From assembly GCF_947179165.1 (NCBI RefSeq), contig NC_077248.1, positions 8,615,256 through 8,679,255 on the forward strand: DNA of 64,000 bases, read 5' to 3'. The notes beneath the pieces were generated by a model, which saw only the letters and a program-made list of their open reading frames with translations, had not been told where the DNA came from and did not search any database. The stretch's first letter is position 1, and each line of letters opens with the position of its first letter. Origin of the DNA: Solanum dulcamara (Eukaryota > Streptophyta > Magnoliopsida > Solanales > Solanaceae). Shown here in pieces: positions 10,962 through 21,329 of this stretch. Both the position numbers and the translations under genes were made by a program.

Positions 10962-13900
10962 TCAATCTACCTTTTTCTTAAAGCATCTATCTTTCTTCTT
11001 CTGACAAAATTTGGTCAAGGCTGCTTCTCCGGCAAGTTTAGAAGGATTTGTCGTGTTTCCACAACCAATGCCGCTGGCATCACCACTTCCATTTTTGCCA
11101 GCTAACCCATTATCACTTTCCCCATTTGTGCCTCCAGCATTTATAGCTGTGCAGCTTCCATCCAGCACATTGCTTCCGCGGTTACTTCCCGAAGCACTTC
11201 TGTTCAAACTGTGATATTCAGGGTTCCCTTCACAAGGCCTAGCTAGACTGTTGAATGAAGCACAACTTGGGCCACCCACAGTCAGTTTCTTCAATGAGAA
11301 ATCTACCTGGGTGGAAGTGCAATCTTGATCTAGGTCATGGAAGTGATAATGGTGGTGGTAATGAACTAGGATGTCTGTGTGAGAGCCTCGCGGAACAAGA
11401 CTGTCTGTAGCTTGCATGTTACAAGGCTTAAGCTTAACTTGAGGCACTTGCTGACGGGAGATTCTGAAGTCAATTTTCGCAGGCTTGAAAGCTGATGATG
11501 AGTACAAACCTTTAATTGTTGATGTTGCTTCCGCCTTGTCTCTAGAAAGTAATGGTTCCTCGGAAAGTCTATTAGTGGTGGACCCCTTATCTATAATATT
11601 GTCAGTTCCACTTGAACTTGGATATAGAAATTTCTCATTTGTATGAGTTGGAATATCACGTACTGACTTCTTGGCAACTTCTTGGCCATTATTAATTAAA
11701 GAACTACCAAGCTTGATCCCATTAGGAGTCCTCGTTGGGTTTGAGGACGAATTATACCTGCAAAATGGTCCACGACAGAGCAAAAGGTAAATTTCTGAAA
11801 GTTCCCCATCCAACAAAGGAAATCAGCACAGCTCTGACAAAAAGTTTAGAAAGAGCATAACTAGTGAATATTGTCTCCAAACCTTGAGAAAGCTGAAAGA
11901 TCTGATCTTCTCAAAACACTACGATCATCTTGAGCACTTTTTTCTGGTTCTTTTGGTTCTCTTAGCCTTTTCAAACGTAGCTCTTTAGATTCACCAATGG
12001 ATGAATTATTGATTTCTAATACCTGCACAGCTTTGTTCAACCTTCTACTGTTGGTCCGAGGATGAGTTGTCGCAGCAGTCACATCATGATATTCAGTGGA
12101 TGGAAAATTACCATCTAGAATTGCCTGGTGTTCATCCATCTTCAAACTGCTTGGGTTGGAATTTATTGCCAGCAGGGTCTTATGTTCTGCATCAACAAGT
12201 TTGACTGGAAGCTGAATTGCATTTTCAGGTCGTGACTGCTGATTTCTAGGTATGCCCTTGAGAGAGGGTTTTTTTGCAATGTAATCTTCAATGGAACACA
12301 TGATACATACGTTTCAGTCAACTAAGAAACACTAAAGCCAGAGAGAAGAAAAAGATTAGAAATACTCATTACCAGGATGTTCTTCTTCTTCTTGGCATTT
12401 CCTTTTGGCATTTCTCTCTGCATTCTTGTTAGCAGCAGTTTCTGCATTTGAACGAATAACCTGTGCACAAGTGCTGTCTGGACACTCAGGCACCTGCTTG
12501 AATGGAGACACTGTCTGAGGGCTACCAGCTTCAACAGCTTGCTTTGTCCAGGAATTCTGCAAAATACAAATTTCAGACTCAGAAAGAAATATTATACAAA
12601 TCATTCAGTACTTCTATTGGTCATTAAGCCTTGGAATTTTGATGCTTAACAGGGATATCATTATAGAACTATTATGTTGAATCATGATGACAATGTGACT
12701 AAGAAAAACACATTGAGTTTTGGAGTCTTCTTTCCTTCCCGTAAGAAACTTATATAAGCATTGTTTTTGATTGCTCGGACATATAAAATTATCTCTATCA
12801 CAATGGACTAACCAATGGATTCTAACTCGAATGAAGTTGTGCATTTCTACCTCGTTTGGTTGCTTCAAAAGTTCGTGTTCTAAATGTGTCAATATATGTC
12901 TCAGACTCTCGTCTACATGTACTAATCGGTAGAACATTTTGAAAAAAGAAAAGGAAGTTCCTCAATTATCTAATGCTTCAAATAACTATGAAAGAGTAGA
13001 TCTAGCCCATTTTCGAGGCTGTTGCTATCATGTGTTATCTTCTGCATGTAAATAAATGATAATAAGCTAAAAGGTAGATTTTGCAAAATGTCCTTTTATT
13101 TCTAGGGAAGGCAACCAAATGGCAATACCTGTGTGCCATTTCCATCTTCACTGCCTTTACCAACATTTAGGCTGTACCGCCCATTATCTTTCCCGTCATT
13201 GCTAGCACTGTTGTTTTCAGACTGCTCACTGCTTTTTGATTTTATAGATTTTTGGGTTTGAGTACCGCTTTCGCTCCCACTTCCACTAGACTGAGAAAAT
13301 GAGGACAAAGTAATTACGGTATAACACAAAAACACTTGGAAGAAAAAGAAATGGCATATAACACATAACGAAAGAAACAGCCTATAACTAGACAAACAGC
13401 CCACCAACAAATAAGCAGAAACATATCTCCATAACAAATCAGTACTGTATTTAGTTATATTGATGGACATCAATGCATCAGCCGTTCTTTTTACACAAAG
13501 ATGCATGCAAGAAAAAAGGGATATTGAGAGTAATGATGTCTCACACTATGGCATCTTCTCCACACATGCTGCCACAGGTTCTTGAGCTCATTCTTTCGTA
13601 TAGGTTTTACCAGGAAGTCGAGCGCACCTTTTGACAAACACTTGAAGACTAAATCCATTGAATCATGAGATGACATCACTGCACATGGCCCTCATCAGTC
13701 ATCAGGTGTAGAGGTATAACAGTATCAATTCAAAATTAAACATGGTATAGTAAGAGTTTTACCAATAGAACTGGCAAAACAGCAGGGGTTACTTACTGAT
13801 AACAGGAACAGTCTTGCGTGTGTAGTGGCTCATGATTTTGGATAGGAGACCTAAGCCTGACAAGCAAGGCATTACAACCTCTGTCAACACTAGATCAATG

Positions 13901-16900
13901 TGATTGGTCAGGTTTTCCAGTATCTTCCAAGCTTGCAATCCATTGGCTGCTTCTATAACTGCAAATAACAAAGTTTAATTAGATAATAAAAGACAATAAA
14001 GATGGGAAGAGAGCAACCAAACAAAAGATATTTACAAAAAGTGCAGCAGATAGAAGTCATGAATTGAACGTGTAATACAAAGGGAAAATCATAGAGAACC
14101 ACATAGGCGAACTGTGGTAAAATCTCAGATGAACAAGTCACTGAAACTATGCACAAGTTGCTCTGACCAAATACCACAAATATGAAACTTGAAACTTCAT
14201 ATTAAGTTGAAGTGAAAATATGTATCTATATTGACAAGATTCATAATAGAAACTAATTAGATGATCATGACCTATTTATATACTCCCTCCGTCCCATTTT
14301 ATATGAGTTAGTTTGACTTGGCACGGAGTTTAAGAAAGATAGAAAGACTTTTGAAACTAGTGGTTAAAATAAGTGATAGATGTTTATGTGGCTATAAATC
14401 ATTTTATTTAGGGTAAAATGGGCACTTTAAAGTTAAATTGTTACTTAATATAGAAATGTGTCATTCTTTTTGGGACTGACTAAAAAAGAAAGTGAGTCAT
14501 ATAAACTGGGATAGAGGGAGTATTAATTTACACAGCCAAAAACCTAGGGAATGGAACTAAGTTGCTAGATCAGTAAAAGGATGTCAGCAGCTCTTCATCT
14601 AGACTTGCTGCTGGCTCCCCTTCAAATAACTCTCATTACAAAATATGGCATGAGGTTAGCAGCATCTGAGATGAGCATAACAAGCCATACAATAAAGACA
14701 TTTTTAATAAATCAATTATTGGTGTCGTGGGGACCGGAGACCCCCCCCCCCCCCTCTCCTCCTCTCCCAACAACATGCAATAAGTTTACAACTAGAAAAC
14801 CTACATCAAAATATGCTTCGCTAAAAAATGATAAACCAATCATCCATACAAATGGAAGCTCGTGGTACATACAAAATTAATAGAAGGCATGCCCAAAAAT
14901 GCATAAAATCATATTTCATTCTTTCAAATGTTCTCCTATTTCTTTTCCCCCAAAGGACCCATATAAGTGCCAACGGAACGACATTCCAAGTTTCACATCT
15001 CCTTCTCCTCCCGAATATCCAGCTATGTTTGATGTTCTTCACTACCCATTGTACGCTGAACGTGTCTAGGACTGTCTACCACAAGTTATCAGGTACCCTG
15101 CTATGTACAAATAAGTGGTTCACATATTCTCCAGAGTGCTTACACATGAAGCACTAACTGATATATGATTTGTTTTTTTTCTCAAATTTCTGCCAGCTTG
15201 CATGCAAATACGTGGACATTCCTTGGTGCTCTAGCAATTCACGCTGCCGTAAGCGAAAAACTCTGTTCCTCACTTTTAAGAGCCCTGCATATAATGACTT
15301 TGCCAAAAGAGGACACTCTCCTTTCCTTTCTATCTCCACATGTCATGGTCCAATTAGGTGATATTCTGTTGTACCTCCCAATTCTGTAGTTTTTTTCTAA
15401 ATCCTAAATCCCATTTTACTTCCCCTCTCTGTTTCTCATTGACCTGGCTGTAGCATCCCACGAAACAGAGATGTGAAAACCCGTAAGGTAACTGAAGCTT
15501 AGACATCATGACCACATCACCTCTATCTACAACGACAACGACATACCTAGTGTAGTCCCACAAGTAGGGTCTAGGTAGGGTGGTGTGTGCGCAACCGTCT
15601 ACCTTGTGGAGGTAGAGAGGTTGTTTTTGATAGACCCTCGACTCAAGTAAAGAATAACATCACCTCTATCTCCAGAAGCTAATTATACACTCATTGCCAA
15701 CCTTGCAAGTGACACTGTCATTGAACATCTCCTGTTCCTTCCTAGTGCTTCTCCACAATTCGCACCCATAATGTGTAGTGATGCTGCCAGCGGCCAGCCC
15801 TCTATCCCCTTTCTGCGCATCGTATGTCTGTGATCATCCTCCATAACATCTTTCCTCATTCCAGAATGTCCATACCCACTTCCGAAATAGTGTTATTCTG
15901 AAATTATTAAGCTCTTTTACTCCAAACCATCCATACTTGATGGGTGATGTGACCACGTTACTATTCACCAAATGAATTTTTCTCATCCCATCATTGTTGT
16001 CCCATAAGAGGTTCTTGTGGAGTTTTTCCAATTTTTCAATAACAGTAACTGGGCATGAGGACATATAATACGTTGAATTGCTTGATAACGTGATCTTAAT
16101 CAACGTTATGTTCCCCTTATAACAAATATATCTTCTATCACCCCTCCGGTCTCTTCTCAATTCTTTAAATTGATGTATTCCAAACAGTGTGATTATGCGC
16201 CAAGCAGTAACCCTAAGTAGGTTGTTGAGATTATTCCTCTCTTGCAACTGGACACATGTGCTAGCTCCTCAGCATTCTCCCTCTCTCACAGAGATAATCT
16301 CGCACTTCTTAAGGAGACCTGACATCACCTAGAACCGATTAATATTAGTCTCAAAATAGATACTACAGTACTCTGCATCACAGAACACCAAGGTATCATC
16401 CACGAACAATAGGTGAGAGACTTTGACAGTATTATTCCCCCAATACTGCCTTGAAACCATTTAAGTGGACCCTTTTACCGCTTAGTCTATCATCTTGCTC
16501 GATATTTCCATAACTAGACAGAACAACATAGACAATAACAAATATTCTTATCCCAAGCCTCCTGAGATTCCAAGGAAACCACATGGAATCCCGCCCACTA
16601 AGACCAAAGTTCGTTATGATCAGTATGTAGAATTTGATCCACCTTCTTCACTTTTCCCATCCCATATGTTTTGCATTACAAAGTCCGGGAAGTTCCAATT
16701 CACATGATCATCAGACTTTTTACGATTCAGCTTGTATAAGACGACTGGTTCTATAGGACTTCTCTTCCTTCAGCTAATGTATTCTAGGTATGCGACACAA
16801 TTTTACACAAGACCTTTTTTTAGGGAGAGGAAGAGGGACTTACATATGGTGTTCATTTGACATAGAAAAAGCTTACGACAAAGTAGCTAGGGGATTCACT

Positions 16901-19469
16901 GAAGATGTTTGGAGGCTAACGGTGTACTTGTGGCGTACATTAGGGTAATTAAGGACATATAGTATAGAAACAAGATGCGAGTGAGAACAGTGAGAGGAAT
17001 TTTGCAACTAAATCTTCAAAAGAGATTGGTGCTCGTTAGGGCTTTTCACTTTTGATTACTCTGATTTTCATCAGGTTAACTGTAACGACCCATTTCTGTA
17101 GTTATGGATAAGCCAATGGGAAAGAAATTTGGGCCGGAAACTTTTGAGTAGTAAACTAGGAAATTTCGAGACTAGGCCAGACTAGGATGGAATTTGAGTC
17201 AGGTGGGGTCTAGGGCAATCCGGTAATGGATTAGGGTTTGATTTCTGAGTTTTGATTGTTTGAACTAGTAGTTAAGACGTTAAGAAATCCATAGGGCCTA
17301 ACGGAAGTGAATTCAGATCAGCAGAACTCTCGAAATTGAATTTGGTGTGAAGAGTTATTTTAGAACATCAAGGTTTAAGGTTGTGTTGCAAAATGGGTGT
17401 TGGGACACGAACTCCGAGTTTCTATATCCATGCAAGCCACTGTAGCGGGTTGAATCCCTCCGTGGTGGGGGCTGCTATAGCGGGATAATCGCGGGTTTTA
17501 AGTCAGAAAAGTCGAAAAACCGTTTTTATTTCTGCAACTTCGTTCTTGGGAATCTAGAGATGACCTAGGGCTATTTATTTTCAGTTTTCAATTTTCCACC
17601 AATTTCTTCGGTAAAGGTAAGTTATTCATTGCTCTAACTTGTAATTCGATTCTTACACCTTAGAATCTATGATTCTCTTAGAGGAAGGTTTTGGTCTGAA
17701 ATTAATGGTGGAAAAAGTCCTAATTGGGGGAGATGATCATGAAATTGGCCAAGGATTAGGATTTTGATATAATTCGGATAATGTAGGCCATTGTTCATTG
17801 ATTATTTGTATTGTTGTTTGTTTTAGACCAAGAACGAGCCAAAGCATTGGAAAAGGGAAAGGTCCAGTTCGTTAGAGTTTTCAAAACTTGTTTCGAGGTA
17901 GGTGTTGTGTTTTCCCCGTTTGAGTTATATGTGCCAGTTAACTACTTCACTAGTATTGCGTACATGATATACAATTAAGGAAAAGAAAAAACCATGAATT
18001 GAAATGATATCTTGTGGTCAAATTGCATGCAATGAATGTATTACTTGGTTGTACAGGTGTGTGTGCCTATTCATTGTGGTTGTAATTGTGATATATGAAT
18101 TCATGTTGAATCGGGTACCACGCCGGTTCACTAACTATTGAAATGGGTACCACGTTGGTACACTAACAGTTTGGATATGGGTTCCGTAAGAGGACCATGG
18201 TTGATTGTTGAATGGTGATTGAGTATGTTTAACTATATAATGATTTAAAAGTTGACATATGCCTTACTATGTTGTAGTTTCTTTCTCATATCTCATTTAC
18301 TGGAAATGGCCGTGTGATCCTATCAGTAAACTGTGGTTGTGTACTGATACTGCATTTGCTCTTTCTTTGTTGAGTACAGGGCATATTCAAGCGGCTGTTG
18401 AGAGACCTTAATTTGGAGAGAATTGATAGTTTTGATTCAAGGGTGGGCCAGTTCTTTCAGGCTGTTGTGGATTCATCTTAGCTCTTGGTCTTTTCCTTTC
18501 GGACTCAGACTTTTAGACTATTGTTCTCTTATTTATTGTTTCCGGGGGTTGCATCCCTTTATTCTTGGCCATTAGATAGAGTTTTGGCACAATGACTTTC
18601 AGGTTCTAGGGAGCTAATATCCGCATGTTTTTTATAACATTATCTTAATTTATGGGAACTCAGTTTTTAAACTAATTATTTAAACAGTTTCCACATATTT
18701 AAATGCGTGTTGATTGATAGTATACTTTAGCTTGGTGTAGCATTGATTCTCCCACCGAAGGGTTCGTGTGCGTGCCACTCACATGTCAGGGTCGTGACAT
18801 TAACATCCACTGGCAACACCATTATGTGTTGGGTAATAAAAATTCAGAAAAATATACTATAAATGGCGCCCAAACTCCTACCTTTAAGTACCCAATGTTA
18901 TAAGCAATATCCGATTGCTCTGCATATAATCATTACCAGGAATTAAAACAAACTCAGATGTACAGTTTGGCTCATCTTTTTGTCCGTCGTATTTGATTCT
19001 TGCAAGCTAGAGTTAAAAGGATAAAAGGAAAGGCTGAAGCTATGCAGATACAAGAACAAGCTAGGTTTTCAACAAAATAGTCAAATGTTATCTATTTGCT
19101 AATAATCCGTCAAGCTAAAACTCAAACTAGACAAAAAAAGAACTAACCTTCATAATTGCAATTTCGAAGTAAAGCAGAGACGACATGTCGTGTTGAATCA
19201 TCATTCTCCACCAGCAGCACTTTAATGGAAGTGACATGAAGAAATTGTTGCCAACAGACTGCTGACCCCTGACTCTGTTGCTGTTCTTGCAATTTCAAAC
19301 CACGTTGAGCTTGCAATGTGATATCCCTCTCGTCTATCCTGTCATTACTAATCATGTCAATTTTGAACTCATTATCCTTAACTGTATTTATCCCTTCACC
19401 AGAAATTCCATCTCCGATAACCTTGTCCTCGTCTAACATTTTTTTGTCTTCATCACCGATGATTTTCAT
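10962..19469 (-). CDS. PRR7: PRR7/PRR37-like pseudo-response regulator, CCT motif truncated
   Basis: Circadian-clock transcriptional repressor family; acts in the nucleus. Coding exons on the minus strand: 19469-19148, 13958-13797, 13678-13545, 13290-13129, 12556-12373, 12285-11883 and 11757-10971. All junctions are GT-AG and splice in frame to 718 codons. The ATG at 19467-19469 follows a probable 5'-UTR intron acceptor at 19481-19482. Residues about 82-199 form the pseudo-receiver domain ([55 protein letters not shown]). Glu134 stands where a true receiver has the phospho-accepting Asp, as is typical of PRRs. The middle holds [15 protein letters not shown] and DSTCAQVI signatures. The CCT motif begins [18 protein letters not shown] and stops. 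The GTAGAT donor after Lys718, if unspliced, gives Val-Asp-stop at 10962; if spliced to 2482 it gives Val-stop. Either product lacks half the DNA-binding motif. Everything upstream looks intact. The PRR7 versus PRR3 branch is uncertain. Confidence 0.9.
14281..14522. mobile_element. Stowaway (Tc1/mariner-type) MITE
   Basis: Inverted ends CTCCCTCCGTCCCA (14283) and TGGGATAGAGGGAG (ending 14520) are flanked by TA on both sides (14281-14282, 14521-14522). The length of 238 bases and the lack of coding sequence fit the family. Confidence 0.9.
14741..14754. repeat. C14 homopolymer
   Basis: Fourteen consecutive C residues in PRR intron 1, followed by CTCTCCTCCTCTCCC. Confidence 0.9.
14820..16510 (-). 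mobile_element. L1-type LINE remnant in PRR intron 1
   Basis: On the minus strand, 16247-15834 encodes a LINE RT/C-terminal segment ([37 protein letters not shown]). Upstream to about 16510 are heavily broken RT frames. About 15340-14900 has the zinc-finger-region remnant, ending in [16 protein letters not shown], the usual plant-LINE C-terminus. The coding sequence is broken by stops and by the SINE at 15529-15656. Confidence 0.75.
15514..15671 (+). mobile_element. TS-type SINE with perfect 15-bp target duplication
   Basis: The body (15529-15656) starts ACAACGACAACGACATACCTAG and contains the GTCCCACAAG, ACCTTGTGGAGG and GATAGACCCTCGACTCAA blocks of the family. The duplication ACATCACCTCTATCT is perfect at 15514-15528 and 15657-15671, so this is a fairly recent insertion into the LINE remnant. 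Confidence 0.92.
16850..17030 (+). mobile_element. RTE-type LINE reverse-transcriptase fragment
   Basis: The plus strand reads [19 protein letters not shown], the RT motif of plant RTE LINEs (DLEKAYDKVPRE..LW), followed by degraded [13 protein letters not shown]-like sequence. Stops interrupt it. Confidence 0.7.
17076..18804. mobile_element. Solo LTR (probable Ty3/gypsy) with 5-bp target duplication
   Basis: The 1719-base segment 17081-18799 starts TGTAACGACCC and ends GGGTCGTGACA, an imperfect inverted terminal repeat with TG..CA ends. TTAAC flanks it on both sides (17076-17080, 18800-18804). There is no internal domain, so recombination between two LTRs left a solo copy. The ends and length resemble long gypsy-type LTRs; that assignment is inferred. 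It contains two related GGTACCACG(C/T)(T/C)GGT-type blocks near 18115-18160. Confidence 0.9.
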
Positions 19470-19689
19470 TGAAACACTCCCTGCCAACCAAAAAGTACTG
19501 ATGATAAGGAAGATGTGATGCCAACATAACCTTTCATGAATCCTTGTCAGCTAAAGCAAAGTCCACATTGCTTCTTCTTCTTCAAAAACCCAAATTCTTC
19601 ATATACAAACCCTCTCATACCTATTCCACATCAGAAATGTTAAAACTATCAATTGAATAGCAAAATCAACAAGATTAATATACTACTTA

Positions 19690-19770
19690 ATTAAACCTAA
19701 CAACAACAACCCACTGTAGTCTCATAGAGTGGAGTCCAGAGAGGACCCTTATTTCAAGCCAAAGCATAAC
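19690..19770 (+). mobile_element. Truncated TS-type SINE
   Basis: AACAACAACCCACTGTAGTC..GTGGAGTCCAGAGAGGACCC resembles the 5' half of the SINE family seen at 15529. The 3' half is missing. Confidence 0.45.
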
Positions 19771-20099
19771 AACAAAATAATACGATAATCGATATATGAG
19801 AACAATACTAATAAACCTAACCTTTACACAAAAATTCCTCAAACCCTGAAATTGATGAAACTATTAGATACGGCACCTTCAAATCTCATAAAGAAAAACA
19901 GCTATAAAAATTGCTCTGCCACCGAAATTCCGTTAAACCGAGCAAAAAAATAGAGCAAAGGCGTCATGAAAATTGAATTGGAATTATAATTAGCAATTAT
20001 ATCATGATGAATTCTACACAAAATTAAGGAACAGACTGAAAAAAAATAACTTGCTTTATCCAGAAAAAAAACAAGAGGGCTTTTCGACAAGATTTTCAC

Positions 20100-20285
20100 A
20101 GTAAGATTTTATTGGAGTTGATGATGTGGACAGATTGTAGGTCCCACTAACGCCACGTAGGATCGAGATTGTTCCACGTCAGTCATACATGCTGAGGAAG
20201 AATCTAAAGAAGGAAGCTCGAAGGGCTGCTGCCGAATCGCGACAGATTTTTATGGAAAACACGTGTCGATGGCTGAGTATTTTTC
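20100..20285 (-). promoter_or_regulatory. Probable PRR promoter/5' region with ACGT-core boxes
   Basis: Upstream of the PRR gene, three ACGT-core elements lie within about 120 bases: GCCACGTAGG (about 20152), TTCCACGTCAG (about 20172) and a perfect G-box ACACGTGT (about 20261). G-box/ABRE sites are common in light- and clock-regulated promoters. The transcription start is not known, so the assignment is inferred from position. I saw no AAAATATCT evening element. Confidence 0.35.
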
Positions 20286-20289
20286 GAGC

Positions 20290-20700
20290 TCACATTGTAA
20301 ACAATAAATTTTCAAGCCGAGAAAAATAAATAATCAAGACTGAAAAATTGGAGTAACAAAGTGTAATATTTGATTTCAAAATGTAATGCGTGTTACAATC
20401 TCTATAGTAATCTTCTGATTCTTCAAATAATATGAAATATGTTGAAATTGAATTTGATTTAGAGTCAAGGGCTTGAATAGCTTGATTTTGAATCTTGGTC
20501 TTCAAATTTGGATTTGAATTATTCGTCACGAATACTTGTATGGTTATGACGAATAATAAATATGAACAAGTAACTTGATCTTGAACTTCTTGATATTTTC
20601 CTTCGTTCTTGATCTTGAACTTGAGCTTGAATTTGATTACTTGAATTTTGTAGCTTTGTAGAAAATTTGTGGCATTTGATCCATGTTCTCTCTTTTTGCT
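20290..20700. repeat. CTTGATCTTGAAC-type simple repeat region
   Basis: Degenerate runs of CTTGATCTTGAACTTGA and related words (20560-20660) adjoin the 58-bp array. This could be one end of an unclassified repeat; no coding sequence is present. Confidence 0.4.
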
Positions 20701-20877
20701 TCTTGTTCTTGAAAACCTCTCATCTGAGAATAATGAGGATCTCTATTTATAATTGTATGGAGTGGTATGAGGATGTGATTTGATTGGTTGGTTTGAACTG
20801 ACCAATTAGATTTCTTTAGTGAAGAACTTTAATTTGATTGGTCAGAACATGTCACATATACACGTGCATTATTCTAG

Positions 20878-21262
20878 TGGCTCATTTAATTTGATTTAGA
20901 TTGCCACATAACTTCGACACGTGACATGGTTTTAGTGGCTTATTTAATTTGACTTTGATTGTCACATAATTTTGGTACATGGCATGATTCTAATGGCTCA
21001 TTTAATTTGACTTGGATTGTCATATAACTTCGACACGTGACATGATTTTAGTGGCTTATTTAATTTGACTTAGATTGCCACATAATTTTGGCACATGACA
21101 TGATTCTAGTAGCTCATTTAATTTGATTTGGATTGTCATATAACTTTGACATGTAGTGTGGTTTTAGTGGCTCATTTAATTTGACTTGGATTGCCACGTA
21201 ACTTTGACATGTAGTGTGGTTTTAGTGGCTCATTTAATTTGACTTGGATTGCCACATCATTT
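20878..21262 (+). repeat. 58-bp tandem array, about 6.7 copies, with higher-order pattern
   Basis: Units begin TGGCTCATTTAATTTGA at 20878, 20936, 20994, 21052, 21110, 21168 and 21226, exactly 58 bases apart. Units 1 and 3 are most alike (CTTCGACACGTGACATG, carrying a CACGTG G-box), as are 2 and 4 (ATTTTGG.ACATG.CATG) and 5 and 6 (TTTGACATGTAGTGTGG). The array therefore grew first as a 116-bp dimer and then by single-unit copying. It sits 1.4 kb upstream of the PRR coding start. Confidence 0.95.
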
Positions 21263-21329
21263 GGACTATTCTGTTGAATTTAATATAGTCCAAATTAATT
21301 TACGAATTCAAATCCAATATAATTTTAAT

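Larger units (their letters stand above)
13959..19147. other. PRR intron 1, enlarged by transposons
   Basis: This 5.2-kb intron separates the two halves of the receiver domain. It holds a Stowaway element (14283-14520), a reverse L1 LINE (14820-16510) carrying a SINE (15529-15656), an RTE-type RT fragment (16850-17030) and a solo LTR (17081-18799). Splice sites at both ends remain canonical (GTTAGT donor, TTTGCAG acceptor). Confidence 0.85.

Noticed and set aside
12614..12937. 107-codon minus-strand open frame in a PRR intron
   Set aside because: It lies between exons 4 and 5, which splice in frame without it, and has no recognised motif.
20878..21262. CRISPR array or satellite centromere block
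   Set aside because: The 58-base units are contiguous with no spacers, in a plant nuclear genome, and only seven copies are present.
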